Both the position numbers and the translations under genes were made by a program. The notes below the pieces were generated by a model. That model had not been told where the DNA came from. It did not search any database and saw only the letters and a list, made by a program, of their open reading frames with translations. From NCBI GenBank assembly GCA_036924285.1, contig JAYKYS010000073.1, positions 27,679 through 91,678 on the forward strand: 64,000 nucleotides of DNA. The letters run 5' to 3'. The stretch is from Asterella californica. Taxonomy: Eukaryota; Streptophyta; Marchantiopsida; Marchantiales; Aytoniaceae. Below are positions 1-12,162 of this stretch, one piece after another. Within the stretch, counting starts at the first letter, position 1, and every line of letters begins with the position of its first letter.

Positions 1-1486
1 ACATGTGCTTTTCAGACATACGAGTGTGCAGCATACATCAAGGCAGTTGCAGCCTATATCTCTCTGAGTTTGGTGAAACCCAAATGGCACTCACCTTCAC
101 CTCTTTCAGCAATTTGCTGCCATGTGTTGTGTGACAGCATATTTGGCCTTGGCACATACAAGTCTCGCAAGGCTTGGCAATGCACAGCTTGCTTGTCACT
201 GCCACAGGCTCCTGATGGACAGACCTTCTATTCCTATGTCAAGGCACAGGAGCACTGGGAAGCCCTGGGTGATATGCCCATTCGACAACCTTTCACAGAC
301 GCCAGCAAGTCTAGTAGAAGAGTAGCTCGATTGCCAGAAGGCTGGGAAGTGAAAGCCATTCATAGAGATGTTGGCAAGGTGTGCCCTGCCTGCTGCTTAC
401 TTGGGCTCACTCCTTCACCATCATTGCAATTTTCAATGCGTGATAAGTATGTCATGACTCTGGCAACTATATGCAAGTTGCACCTGCTCCCTCACGTTTC
501 CAAACTGCTTGAGATCCTGGTACAGAGTGGGTCTGCCAGGCCAAGCATGCTGCATTTTGAATCACATAGGGTCATGGCGCCTGACCATATGCTTTGATGT
601 GTTTACATCTGGGCAACATTGTAACACAGCCCCCGAGTGACTGGCCTGTGCTGAGGACTCGTTGCTTGCGCTTTAGGTTGAAAAGTTGTACATCAATCCA
701 GACAGGCAGCACTTTGAGTCCTGGGCTGATGTGCAAGACCACTGCAAGGCAAATGGCATAGTGATCGAAGCAGCATCTGATGAGGATGACTCTGACCAAG
801 AACCAGAGCCTGATTTTGACTTCCCAGACATGTTGTCATGGTTGCATGCTGCTGCTGCTGAATCGCCTGAGTGGCCAGCGCCTGGAGGAGGGCCTTTGAT
901 GCAGATGGCAATTGCAAGGGCTCGAGCTGTCTTGTTAATTGACGACATGGGCTCTGTATATCCACAAGCCAGACGGCTTGCCAAGACATGACAACTCGTC
1001 AATGCATTCAAAAGCCTTGGCTCAGGCACCTGCTGAAGCATCTGAACAATTGCGTTTGCACGACATCTCAACAAACATTATGGGATCATGTTTGGCTATT
1101 GCTCCCGCGTCATGGCAGCAGAAAGTGCATGCTGCAAGTGCTTCGTATGGCTGGGAACAGGTATATGCTGCATCAGCTACTTAGTACTGTAGCTCAATTA
1201 GATCCGAATCCAGGTACTTTCTTGAGGCTGCAATACAAGATTTAAGGGTACGCAGGACAATTTGCATAGATATAAGCCAGGAAGGGAATCTTTGGGAAGC
1301 TATGATTGATCGTGGTCAAGACTGCAGTAAGTGACTCCTAGATAGGTAAAAGAAGGAGCAATACAATGGAACCATGTGCAACATCACAGTGAGTTGTTGC
1401 TGCTGTTAGACATGCTCAAAGAAGAAATCATTCAAATCAAAGCAATTCTGCCGTCAATGCATGCTGCTAGACAGGCAGCAGAATAA
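1..1486 (+). CDS. MBD-like (methyl-CpG-binding-type) domain protein, 5' truncated
   Basis: The 3' part of a multi-exon gene whose start lies outside the window. In-phase exons are 208-378, 677-955, 1026-1144 and about 1214-1311, with a last exon ending at the stop at 1484-1486. Joining the first two gives LPEGWEVKAIHRDVGK followed by VEKLYINPDRQHFESW, which resembles an MBD domain (L-P-x-G-W, then Y-x-x-P-x-x-x-x-F-x-S). Just upstream, APDGQTFYSYVKAQEHWEAL looks like the C-terminal half of a second such domain, so there may be two in tandem. An acidic patch (ASDEDDSDQEPEPDFDF) follows. The C-terminus has a helical stretch, LLLLLDMLKEEIIQIKAIL. MBD proteins bind methylated DNA or chromatin in the nucleus; ligand specificity here is inference. 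The last intron is uncertain: in-phase solutions are only about 29-47 nt. Confidence 0.55.
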
Positions 1487-1538
1487 GGGTTCATTCAATG
1501 CTTTACTGATGACATCGGAGGGCTTGTGTGCCCTCACA

Positions 1539-1998
1539 TCACTGATGTGGCGTTTTGCTGACGATGCCAGTATCGTTTTGAACTCCCCACTCTGAATCTA
1601 GTTTTTGACCCAGAAGACCAGCTTTACTTAGCATCTCTGTGACAGTCATCTCCTCAGCAACAGAGTTGATTTGGTCTAAAATCTGTGTCACTGTCATTGA
1701 GCCAGTGTCAATGCGCTCTTGCTTTTTATTTGTGTACTCAACAATTACGTATGGGTCCCCTTGTGATCTGACTAAAGTTTCAATCTGCACAAGCCACACA
1801 GGGTATGCTTAAAGCAGCTGGCAATCAAGCAATCATTCCACGCTCGTGCTGCAACAGCTTTGAGCTCACTTTACAGTCAGGATTGCTGGCTGTTGCAGCT
1901 GGGCTCTGACACCTGGAAAGAAATTCCCGAGCGCTTGTCCCGTTTTTCTGCCAAGGATTGAAACGAACAACCACACGGGACAGCTGCTTCAACTGCAT
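1539..1998 (-). CDS. MRPL43: Mitochondrial large ribosomal subunit protein mL43
   Basis: Two exons (1998-1870 and 1784-1539) join in phase to 124 aa. The N-terminal part MQLKQLSRVVVRFNPWQKNG and the middle part GDPYVIVEYTNKKQERIDTG match the L51/S25/CI-B8 thioredoxin-like fold of mL43, which is a structural protein of the mitochondrial large ribosomal subunit. The length is close to the family norm (about 120-160 aa). The frame stays open upstream to a GTG, but the first ATG is at 1998, so that is taken as the start. The gene is divergent from MCTS1, with 323 bp between start codons. The exon 2 tail (KLDSEWGVQNDTGIV) is more variable. The product is encoded in the nucleus and must be imported. 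Confidence 0.8.
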
Positions 1999-2321
1999 GT
2001 ACCGAGCTACCGCCACAAACCCGCAAACGGCAAAAGCTGGTTGAGTTTGACTGTGTCGATCAGCTACCAGAGGTGGTCCGGCCCAGAACTTGCCAGATTG
2101 CTAGTTCGAATGTCGACCTTTCACGCACGGTCAACACAGTCGATTCTGCGCTCTGTGTAATATGATGCAGCAATCCGAACTGTCGACTCAAGTCCAGAAT
2201 AGGTCAACCTAGCTAGGGCTGCCGCAGGCTAGTCAAAATCGCCGTGTTGACCGAGGCCAAGTGAGCAAGCCTTCCTCAAGTCGCGATCAATTCTGTGCAT
2301 ATGTCCTCGTTGTTCTGAGAC
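1999..2321. promoter_or_regulatory. Divergent intergenic region mL43 / MCTS1
   Basis: This 323-bp stretch separates the start codons of two outward-facing genes and must hold both 5' UTRs and promoters. I see no clear TATA box or repeated motif. A bidirectional promoter is inferred from geometry only. Confidence 0.35.
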
Positions 2322-3930
2322 ATGTTCAAAAAGTTTACGACAGAGGAAGTGTCGACAAAGAATCAGATCAAGTCTTCCGTGCAACGAGGCGTGCGTGGTA
2401 CGTTGCGAGCTAGCCTCTGAAGTCCCTTATGAAGACAAAGATGTGTCATTTCAGACGCCACGGTCACTGCTGAGAGACACCACATGTACTGCAGCAAAAG
2501 TATTGGAATTATACCCATTCCTAGAGGAGACTGGTGTCATAGACGAAGTTCTTCCAAAAAAGGAACAAGCAACATTGGCCAAATTGTAAGCATATTCTGT
2601 AGCATGTGGCATGTCCCAGCCTGCAACACGGCAGTGTGCATGCCTCAGAACTTTGCATCGAGGCATTGTTACAACAGCGGCGCACACTGGCAGAAGAAGT
2701 CCGCAGTGATGTTTGAGTCTGCATCTGTACATGACTCAATTAGGAAAGGCCCCTGCCTTGCTGAATGTGCAGATGAACACACTGTTACATGTTGCACACA
2801 GCTCAACAAGGTCACATGTGCAAAACGGGGTTGATGGCAGCTGTGTCATGTCGCTGCAGGCCAGACCATGTTCAGGTCTTTGTCATGAAACACACCCCAC
2901 TCTTCTTTGCTGAAAGAGATGGCCCATGGTACCCTACATTGCGTTTGTTGCATCAGTATCCTGAGATGATGAAGAAGCTTAGGGTTGACAAGGGTGCCCT
3001 GAAATTTGTCATGTCAGGCGCCAACATCATGTGTCCAGGCTTGACCTCTCCTGGAGCCACTATACATGATGAGGTCAGCCTTTCAGTTGAAGTATGCACT
3101 TATGTCATATGTTGAGCAGTGAGTCATGGCATCAATCTCTCACCTCCCTCAAGCTTGCAACACCACTGGCAGCCAGCTGCATGAGTAATGCTTTCAGAAG
3201 TGACTCCTTCCGCTTGTGTAGTAGTATCACTTGTGAGCCTTTGGATGCCAGTTTGACCACACTCCTGGATCAGCTCAACATGATTCACATCCACTGTATT
3301 GAATTGAATGCTTTTGCAGATTGATGTGCTCACCCTCTATTGGCTGCTAGACCATGCTCTCTGAGACACCATGTATGACATTCTGTCTGCGCATGGTGCA
3401 GCTCTGGCCTCCGTACCACCAAACATGCAGTGAATTGCAAAACACATCCATTGAACTGCATGTCAAGTCTGAGTGTTTGCAAGATGTGCTGAGGTGAGAT
3501 TCAGAGGCGGCAGTCTTTAAGACATCAAGTTGCGTGTGTGGAGGGCGGGAGTAGGGGGGGAGGGAGGGGATGAAGTGGGTAATGGCGCAAGGGAGCTGGG
3601 GGGCAGGGGGAGTGAGCAGGGGTGCAGGGGGGAGGGAAAGAGGTTGATGTACATCCACTCCTCAGCTAGCCTGGGAACTGTGTAGAGCTTAAACAGCATG
3701 GTCTCTGACAGCCTGTGTGTAGTGTTGTACTGGTCCAAGGGCTCTGTTTGTGTCTGAAGGCAGAAGCAGGTGAGCCTGTTGCCATCTATGGCGAAGGAAA
3801 GGAGCATGCCATGGCTATTGGTATCACAAAGATGTCCACAAAAGAGATGAGGGAGATCAACAAAGGTCATGGCGTGGATGTAGTCCACTATCTCAACGAT
3901 GGGCTTTGGAAGACGCAGCAGTTTGCCTGA
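2322..3930 (+). CDS. MCTS1: MCTS1/MCT-1 translation re-initiation factor
   Basis: Four exons (2322-2397, 2495-2585, 2860-3073, 3760-3930) give 183 aa, close to the human length. The start MFKKFTTEEVSTKNQIKSS, the segment ERDGPWYPTLRLLHQYP, the PUA-domain core KFVMSGANIMCPGLTSPGA and the end INKGHGVDVVHYLNDGLW are diagnostic. MCTS1 pairs with DENR, binds the 40S subunit through its PUA domain, and promotes re-initiation and recycling after short uORFs in the cytoplasm. All introns are GT-AG. The third intron (3074-3759) contains a G-rich tract at about 3540-3640. The gene is divergent from mL43. Confidence 0.92.
3540..3640. repeat. G-rich low-complexity tract in MCTS1 intron 3
   Basis: Runs of 4-7 G separated by single bases lie on the + strand inside the third intron of MCTS1. 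On the transcript this is purine-rich and could form G-quadruplexes. That is inference from composition only. Confidence 0.6.
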
Positions 3931-4991
3931 CAACCCGTATTGGTCAGGTCGCTCCAGTCTTGCTGGTGCATTGACAGCATGATGAGGAGAAGAGAATGTT
4001 GAGCATGATGCATGCAGCTGCAACCCCAACCACCTTGTATGTGCACGATGTTGCAAAGTTGCATGCTTGTCAGCTGCAATTTAGCAGAAGGACAAGGGCA
4101 ACAAGCCAGTCAACTCTGACCGACTGCTTGCAATATGGGCGGCAGGCTTAACTTCAAACATTTATATCACTGTCATGCAGGCCTTGAGTTCATACTGGCC
4201 AGCTGCCAGGTTTGACCCCATTGTCAATGCACTTATGCACACTTCGTAACCAATCTGAGCACCTTGAAAGATGCGTCTGCAAATGCTTGGCCTGCTTTAA
4301 GATTCTTAAACTATATTTGGTTGCTCTTGTTTATGTTATGTCATGAGTGATACTCATGTCAACGGCGAACTGGTTCATTGCGGTATTTGCTCAGCACAAC
4401 ACACAGGCATAATACTGCAAATTGGTACAGCAGTATTAAGTGATACCTGATTCTGAGAGAGCTAAATGCAGCCTTCCTATATCAAGAAGCTCTGTTATCG
4501 ACCATCAAGTGTCCACTGGTCACAGCAGCGCCAATGGCTATTGCATGAATGTCTCTGTTCCGTTTGACACCTAAGCTGCAAAGTGCAAATTCGGTGGCAG
4601 TCACAAGGATGTCAGGTGATTGCGCTCCGATTGGAGGTCCTACGTCATAGTTTGCCAAGTGTCCTGTGTACCTGGTGATGCTTCTGATCCCTGCTATCAG
4701 GGCTGCAGCTCTGACCACACACAGTGAAGTCATGTACATCTCAACACACAGTCACTCAATACAGCCTCGAAAGTTGCTGGGGCTGGTAACTTTCTAACTG
4801 GCTAGATCATTGTCACTATGGACAGTGCAGTGATGAGCCAAGCTGGCCCCATCACGTCCAGAACATAAAATACAGACAATCTATCACGATGCTTTTTGCT
4901 TGCTGCTATTTCAGGACAAGAACACCGGGCTGTTCCTGTGTACAAAGGCTCCCTCAATGACACCCAATGATATGGACGTTTAATTTCTTTT
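3931..4991. other. Intergenic region between convergent MCTS1 and RsmB genes
   Basis: About 1.06 kb holding the two 3' UTRs. The only open frame of note is on the minus strand at 4482-4739 (85 codons, ATG start, contains YDVGPPIGAQSPDILVTATE). It reads like protein, but I cannot place it in a family and see no flanking exons that extend it convincingly. It could be an unrecognised small gene, a terminal exon or chance. Confidence 0.3.
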
Positions 4992-7900
4992 CTATTGTGC
5001 TATTCGCCTGAGCAGTGCTCCAAAGGCCCCGTCCATGTCATGCACGTGCGGCAGTGTCTGCAGGAATCCACCGGCACCAATGACACTACTAGGCAGAAGG
5101 CCTCCAGAGGCAGCTTCATGGGCATAGTCTTTGTGTCTGGACAGAAAGGCTGACACCTGATCACTGTTTTCCTCGGGCTCAATGCTGCATGTACTGTACA
5201 CCAGCAGACCGCCGGGCTTGACGAGTGTTGAAGCGGCGTCCAGCAACTGTGCCTGCCATGCACCATTTAGTCAGCAGCAGGTCCAGTCTTTGTTGCATTT
5301 GCTGCAATACCTAGATCACGTATAGCATGCAGGAATCTCCTTTGGTTCTCAGCAAACATATTTTCTGTTTGCTGCTGTTTGACGTTCAGGAATGCAAAAT
5401 GAGCACTGGGCACGCCTGACACACTGCCATTGTAGCTATCAAAACGCTGTGAGGGCTGAAACAAGAAAGTTAGTCACCCACAAGCAGAATTGCGAGGTGA
5501 GCTTACAAGAGGAGCAGCATTCCCTGCTTGGCAAAAGACAGCCTTGACAAAGGGAAGCATTTCAGGCTGTTGTGCCCCTGTCTTGCAATGCAAAGCAATG
5601 TATATCGCCAAACTTGTGTAACCAGTTGGCTCAGTAGGGCAGACAGTGGCTGCTGTTGTTGCAGTAGTCCAGCAGTGCCTACCTGCAGAGTTGCAAGGCC
5701 TGCCAGCTCTTCAGGTGTTCTACGCCACCGCAGGTCCACCCTGCACATCATGCCCTCCATTTCCCTCATGTTTTATATATATTTCACCTCCATTCTTGTG
5801 TTTTCTGATGTTTTGATTACAGTGGAGAATGCCTTCAACAGTACAACAGGCAGCTTGGTTCAAAACATCATGGCACCAGAATCAAAGTGTATCAGCCAAA
5901 AGTCAAGTCGCAAACCTTCCAATTGCTTGGTTTACAGACATCAAGGTTGACATGTAGAGGTGCAACTGGCACTAAATAAGGATCTGGTATCAGCAGCTTC
6001 TTGCTTCACCAAGGCAAGGTATCTGCCAACACATGAGCCTGTTCCAGACTTCAGTCAAGTGTGCACCCAGACAGTAACATCTACCACTGTGAAGCAACAC
6101 AAACAGATCAGCTTTACTGCCTTCAGTCAGCTTACTGCTGAGGTGCCAACTTGTGGCTACTCTAAATTGTCCAACTTGAGACAGCTTCCTGACCAGTTAT
6201 TCCGTTCAACAAACTTGTATACTGGAACAGACAAAATAAGTTTTGAACACGCCTAGCCTTTTCACCATGTTGGTATTGGTGGTTGTCTCCACGTGGAGCT
6301 TCAGGTACGGCAGACACTGTGGAATGGTCTAACAATGTCTGAAGCTGATGTCTCAACAAGTGGGCTTTGCTGTTCTTACCTTTTGGCCAGCACACCCAAA
6401 CCAGAGCAAGGCGCATCCACCAGCACACGGTCATATTGGTGTTCCCGCTGCTCTTCTCTCTGCTGTGAAGCCACCCAGTCAGCATATTGGCACAGGTCAC
6501 CAGTGCGTGTGCTGATGAGGCCCTGGAGGCCTTGCGCAGCCGCTGCTGTCTTCAAAGCACCCAAGCGCTTCTTGTGGACGTCCATGGCCACAAGGCGTCC
6601 CTGCTCATCACCACATCTTCTGGTCATGTAGGCTTTGCTGTAGCTATGCGACCTGCCATTGTGCAATGCTTGGATTGTGTCCATGTACAGTAGCAAAACA
6701 GGATACTTGGCTGGGTTGTGTGTGTGAGGCTGGTCATGAACACTTGACTGCAGCAGTGCCATATGCCATACACAAACAATTGAAGGCACGACGCTCATGC
6801 ACATTCTACTGCAGCAGTGCTATACAGCGATAAAGCACCAACAATGTTGACCACGCCAGAGCCTGCAACAGCTACAACGATGCCAAAGGTTTGAACTGCT
6901 TGTCTTCCTTTGGAATAGCCCCTTTTTGATCTTCAGTTTCGGGAGTTGTAAGGCCTCAAAAGGAAACAGCCACCTGCTCACATACAACGCATGTATCTCC
7001 TCTGCCAAGCACCCATGCCTTGCTGAAGCACTGTTTGGCAGCAAACCTGTTTGTGCATTTTGGAGGCAGCATATAGGGCCTTGCCACCCGGGGCTGCGCA
7101 AGCATCCAGAATAGATTCTCCTGGCTGGGGATCCAGCAAGGCTACCACTAAGCCAGCAGCCTCGTCTTGCACCTGCACACCAGCTTCAGCCACTCAGCAG
7201 CACTCACTCACAAAGCGCTGTGCCTCAAATATGAAGGGAAGGGCAGGCTGTAATTAGCAGCACCAACCACACCACGCCCTATGTGTCTTGAATCATAAAA
7301 CGGCAATGCAATCAATTTACATCTTGCAGAGTGGACAGCTTGACTTGCATGCCCTGTTTCCCCAGTCTGTCCGCCTTCATGCGCCTGTACTCGTTGACAG
7401 AATCAGTGCTTTGCTGAGGCCTTCTTTGGCCTCAGGTCCAATCAATGCAGTTTGCGACCATGGGGTCGCTGAATCAGATTTGCTCTGAGAGACCAGCCAA
7501 GTAAGGATTGTGAACGCTGACCTGACAGCTGCCTTGCTGCATGAAGCCCTGCCTGATGAGGTGCTGCAGCCCTGTGGCTACCAGGAAGTCATCTGGAAGG
7601 ACTGATGACACAGCAGCTTCCACACCAGCTTCCTGCAGCTGCTCGACCAGCTTCTGTGGTGACAGATCCTTGCCTGGACACACCCTGACAGCATACGCTG
7701 GAGCAGACCTGCACACATGACACCACTATTGTGTGTGCTTCCATGCACCAAATTCTGGTGCATGGAAGCACCTGTGATACGCTGGTGCAGACGTGTGATT
7801 AGCTAAGGGGTTTAGGGTTTAGCCCTAGTGACAGCTGTGCAGTGCTAGGGTCAACAGAAGACGCAATGGAGATTAGATGGCCAGCGCAAAAGGTTGCTTG

Positions 7901-10496
7901 CAGTTGTCGTCTACTCTCTTTGCATTGCCGAGTGATGCCACTGATTGATACGTGGCCTTTAAAGAAGCTGATGACACTGTTGTGCTTCCGCAGCTGCTCA
8001 CCACATCTTGCCAACTGGACAGTGCACGATTTCAAGTATAAAACTCTGTAGTGGAGGTGTGATGTGCACTCCGGCTCACAGGAGTGTTGTGACCTGGGGT
8101 GTGCACAACACTCTGCTAGAGTCAACGCTGTCACTAGCAGTAGAACACTCTGTGGAACTGACTTGGTCATCATCATGCATTATGTATCATGGCAACAGCT
8201 GGCCTGTCATCACAAAGCTTTCTGCAAGCATTTGAGTCACCATGGATACACAGCATTGCAAGTGAGGTGCCCGAGAAGCTGGTAAATCAGGTAAAGCACT
8301 GCAAGTAGCCATTGACACTCGAAACAGTCGTGGGGTATATGAACCTGTTGTTATGGCCCAGCAGGCTCATGGTCTCCTGCTGGCCCCACCTTTGCAGCCA
8401 CCTCTTCACCATCCATGTCGGGTGGGAGGTTCCCACTGCAAGCATTTCGGCAGCTTCGTCCTGGGGGGTGCTGGTGTCAGGCATGGGGGGCTCTGGAAGG
8501 GTTCCTTGCTCCTGCTCCCTCAGAAGCCGCCGCAACACAGCTGCACAGGAAAGGCATAATGTATGACTGTCTGATTTGCATTCATATAATCATGCTTGAC
8601 TACTCGCAACAGGAATGACAACACAACTGTATAGTATGTAGCAAGACTTGGCCATAAAGACTCAGCCCATGTAAATGCATTTTAGCAACCATCACAGACG
8701 TCCCTCCTTGGTCTTTTGTTCTCCATCATTTCACAATATGTTGACAGCATGTCATGTTGAGCAGCGTGCTCACGTTGTTGCAGCAACTGCTCTCCATACA
8801 TGCTAGCCAAACAGTGCCTGAACAGTAGATGGGCATCATATGTGTCTAACCAAAGTTGGGCAGTGCCTGTGCCTGTGCCTGGGAAAGACACTGCTGGTCA
8901 CTCTCAGGCAGAGTCGTTTATGCCCAACAAGGTGTGGCCTCTGTGCAACAGCAACTTGGCAGAGAGACATGTGCATCCAAGGCAACCTGTTCGGCACAGT
9001 TCAACAGTGGAGGCAAGGCATCTCATGTTCAAGCCAGAGCACAATGGCAGCAGCTCTGCCTGTACAAAAGAAAGGCCAGCAGGCTATGCACACGACATGG
9101 TGAAAGGTCCTTTCTTCAAGTATGCAGTACGCAGTGAGCCCTTGGCTGCTTCTGGAGCAGCCCACGGCTCACTGCTTCTGGTGTAGTGACGCACGTTGTG
9201 ATGCCCAAGCAAGTAGACCTTTTCTTTCTTGCAGTATGCAGTAGTTCCAGTGGTGAGCTCACCATTGACAAGGCTGCCAGCAGCAGGGCGCACTAGAGTC
9301 TTGGCCAGATTGACATGCTCTGAGACAGCATAGGCAGGCAGCTTCTGAAACAAGATCTCATGCACAGCGAGCCGCAAAATGGCATGCACCCTGGGCTCCA
9401 GCTTTGTGCAGGGCTTGCCAGTCAGGTGTGCTATTGTGAAGTCCAGGCGGCGCTGCCATCGAAGTACATTCGATACACAGTAGGTGATCTGGCGAGAGTC
9501 CCTGGTACCATAGCAGAAGGCACTGGTCAGTACACCTAATGAAAACGGACATGTGCCATGTCACTTCACACAGCAGTGATCAGAGTGAATGGTCAGCACC
9601 AAGATGGAAGATGTGTGGGAGATGTGCCCAAGCAGTGACATGAGCTGACCTATGCAATGATACCATATTCCACGTAGTGCAAGGGAGCAGAAGGTGAGTG
9701 TGTGCACAGCGTTGATGACTGCTTGCACAACTGCTTTTGCTGTGTCGATCTATGCCCATTTAGCTAGGCTTGTGGGGGTACGGGTTGCTGGTGCTAGGAG
9801 GCGTGCAGCAGCAGACAGGGTGGTATGTGAGGCAGACCTGATTGCATCCTCTTGGGCGTCTGCTGATGGTGAGCCCGCCACCAGAGCAGCATAAGCGCCT
9901 TCAGTCTCAATGCGCAGCAGCTGCACTGCAAGTATTATGAGGCTGTGTACTGTCAAGGTTTTGTGTTGACATGCTTGTCAAGCACAGATAGGCAGCGTTT
10001 TATGCTATGAGGTGGTCAGACTCACCTGCTGGACAATGATGGCTCTACTGCTAGTTTGGAACTTTTTAGGAAAGTTTGCAGGTTTGCTTTTGTTGGACTT
10101 CTTGTCAGGCTTTAAAGATCTGCACAGCATGCATGCTGTCTGGCCTGTTTAATAGAGCCTACATGACTTGTGGTTGTATGCAGGCAGCAATGCTCGCCTT
10201 TGGCGGTGTTCAGTCGTCTTTGGCTCCTGCTTAACTGTAGACTGACGAGAGCCAGACGCATTTTCCGAGGAAGCAAGGCTGTTTGTGGCAGCAGTCTGTA
10301 TGTGAGAACCTCTGTGGCTTGTGACGTCAGGCGCCGACACAGCGGCAGCGCGTCCGAGTGTATGCTGCGGTCGAGCAGCCTCGAATAGTCTGACAACTCT
10401 GACGGGTTTTGAACGCCTTGCGGAGAACAAGTAAGCAGTGTGCAAAAAGTTTGCACAGCTTGAACCCGACACAAGGCTGCTGGGTGACTTGATCAT
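4992..10496 (-). CDS. Organellar RsmB/Fmu-type rRNA cytosine-C5 methyltransferase
   Basis: Nine exons (10496-10163, 9925-9838, 9501-9263, 8540-8345, 7708-7522, 7172-7047, 6600-6380, 5740-5683, 5252-4992) sum to exactly 570 codons (569 aa). Order of parts: a basic Ser/Arg-rich N-terminus (MIKSPSSLVSGSSCANF), probably a transit peptide; a NusB-like domain (LLRIETEGAYAAL, ITYCVSNVLRWQRRLDFTIA, ILRLAVHEILFQKLP); then the SAM-dependent catalytic domain. Motifs seen are ILDACAAPGGK (SAM loop), VLVDAPCSGLG (first Cys), KWRRTPEEL-like RWRRTPEELAGLA, and YSTCSIEPEEN (second Cys). The NusB-plus-Fmu architecture is that of bacterial RsmB (16S m5C967), so a plastid or mitochondrial 16S-like rRNA target is likely. 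No upstream in-frame ATG precedes 10496. Donors GTCTGC and GTTCAT are weak but required by phase. Confidence 0.88.
7738..7768. repeat. Perfect 13-bp hairpin in an RsmB intron
   Basis: CTTCCATGCACCA (7738-7750) and its exact reverse complement (7756-7768) flank a 5-nt loop. The hairpin lies in the intron 8344-7709 of the RsmB-type gene, about 30 nt upstream of the acceptor in transcript direction. Confidence 0.75.
7807..7828. repeat. Short telomere-like motif (TTTAGGG)2
   Basis: GGGGTTTAGGGTTTAG, followed by an inverted CCCTAG, sits inside the same 636-nt RsmB intron. TTTAGGG is the plant and green-algal telomere unit. Only about two copies are present. Confidence 0.6.
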
Positions 10497-10873
10497 GCGT
10501 ACGGAGTCATGCGTACGGAGACGCAGATCTCGAGTTGTGCAGCTGCAGAAACCACAAGTGAAGTGTCGGCAGAAGATCGTTGTCGTACCAGTATAGAGCT
10601 TGCGCTGGGAAGAAAACAAAGTTCACCTCGCAAAGCATGACTCATTGCAATTGGCCAAACGAAACCCTCGTCATGCGGCTCAAGATAAGGCTTGACAGTA
10701 AGGCGTTGCAACTGAGGCAAAATTGCTGCGCACAGGTTGACCGATCATTACCCTTGAGCTAAAGTTGAGAGAGCCCGTCACGAGCGAAGTGCTAATTCCT
10801 GTCGTCGTTCACCCCTCGCTGCCGCGGAGTCGTCTTGGCTGTACTGTGGTCCCGTGCTTCACACAGTGCCGTT
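10497..10873. promoter_or_regulatory. Divergent intergenic region RsmB / rhodanese gene
   Basis: 377 bp between two outward-facing start codons. It contains a direct repeat near its left end: TCATGCGTACGGAG occurs twice around 10493-10520, overlapping the RsmB start. I can name no promoter motif. Confidence 0.35.
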
Positions 10874-12162
10874 ATGCAAACAGCATCATTACCACACGCT
10901 GCCACCGGTCAGCTCGCTGTTTGTGGCAGGGCACAACCGAGTCAGAAAAGATCTAGGTGCACGAGCCATGCAGGGACAAGCAGCCAAAAGCTGTCTAGGT
11001 CAGAGTCTATGCAACCACAAATAACGGTCGAAAGTCAGTCTATGTCTATTCAAATCAAGTATACCTGGTCTGCTACAGCTCAGCTCGTATCAGTACAACC
11101 AGCTCTCTTGCCCCAAGGAAAGCATCGTTCCACCAACGTCCCTGCACCCAACGTGTGATGGCGTTTGAAAGGGAGTGGCCTGAGCCAGCATTCATAAGTG
11201 AAGTTGAAGAAGCATTCCCAGATCAAGGCATTGCTAATGTAGAGGAGGCACGGGTGGGCTTGCCCACATTGCTTCATTCCAGCAGTGTCACTGGCTGATC
11301 GCACCAATAATCAAAGTTGTCATGCCACTAGCTCAGCACAAAATGTGACGCGATGCTGTGATAGTCCCTGTGCGCAGGCACTCGTCTCTAGCCTTGGCTG
11401 GACTTACTTGGATGTGCGGTCTAAATTGGAGACTGAGGATGTAGGCAAAGTGAGGATTGCAGTCAACATTCCTTGCGTCAACTGTACCAAAAAATGGAGC
11501 TCTGAGCAAGGCAAGAAGGTCATCCAGAAAGAGGAAAACGAAGCTTTTCTTGCTATGGTAAGAACCAGGGGTTGCCAACGATATAACAGGGCGTCGTGTA
11601 GGTCTTGGGTTGACAGCTGTTACATTGTGGGCATCAGTGTGTACTGTACTGTTGCAATCATGCTGCCTGAGGCATGAAGTCATGCTAATCAGTGGCTGCT
11701 ATGTATGGGAAGCACATCCTTACAGCGTTTTGAGATCTGTGCACTTTGTGGGCACCACTCAGCTGTTGCAGCTGTAACACACACCAGGCATGTTCTCATA
11801 TCACTGCAGCCTGTGCTGTACAAACATTGAGGTCACACTGAATTGCATGTTCTGCACGCACACAGGTTGAGAAAAGGTTTCCAGACAAGGAGTCCAAGAT
11901 CCTTGTCGGCTGCTCAAACGGTCGACAATACACTATGGATGTACTGCTTGCTCTTGATGAGGAGGGTTACACCAATCTAGCTGGGCTCAAGGGAGGCTTC
12001 TATGCATGGAACAGTGTCTTTGATGGCAAATTGAACAGAAGGAGATCTGGAGAGTATGCAGAAACTTACACTCATGATGGAGACTCTGCTGGAATTCACT
12101 CATCTGGCGCTGGATTTCCCAAGATGGACCCTGCTGACAAGTTTGTGGGACAGGAGTACTGA
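10874..12162 (+). CDS. Rhodanese-domain protein, probably organelle-targeted
   Basis: Exons 11378-11557 and 11866-12162 are certain, and 11172-11253 is well supported. Exon 10874-10998 (MQTASLPHAATGQLAVCG..., rich in Ser/Arg/Gln) is the best in-phase first exon and would act as a transit peptide. The total is then 228 codons (227 aa). Rhodanese features: EEARALVSSLGWTYLDVRS (first strand and DVR motif), AVNIPCVN, then KILVGCSNGRQYTMD, where the Cys starts the active-site loop, and YTNLAGLKGGFYAW at the end of the domain. About 45 residues follow (GAGFPKMDPADKF), with no known domain. Rhodaneses transfer sulfur or act as redox or scaffold modules; the substrate here is unknown. An alternative start is the ATG at 11158. 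Confidence 0.75.
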
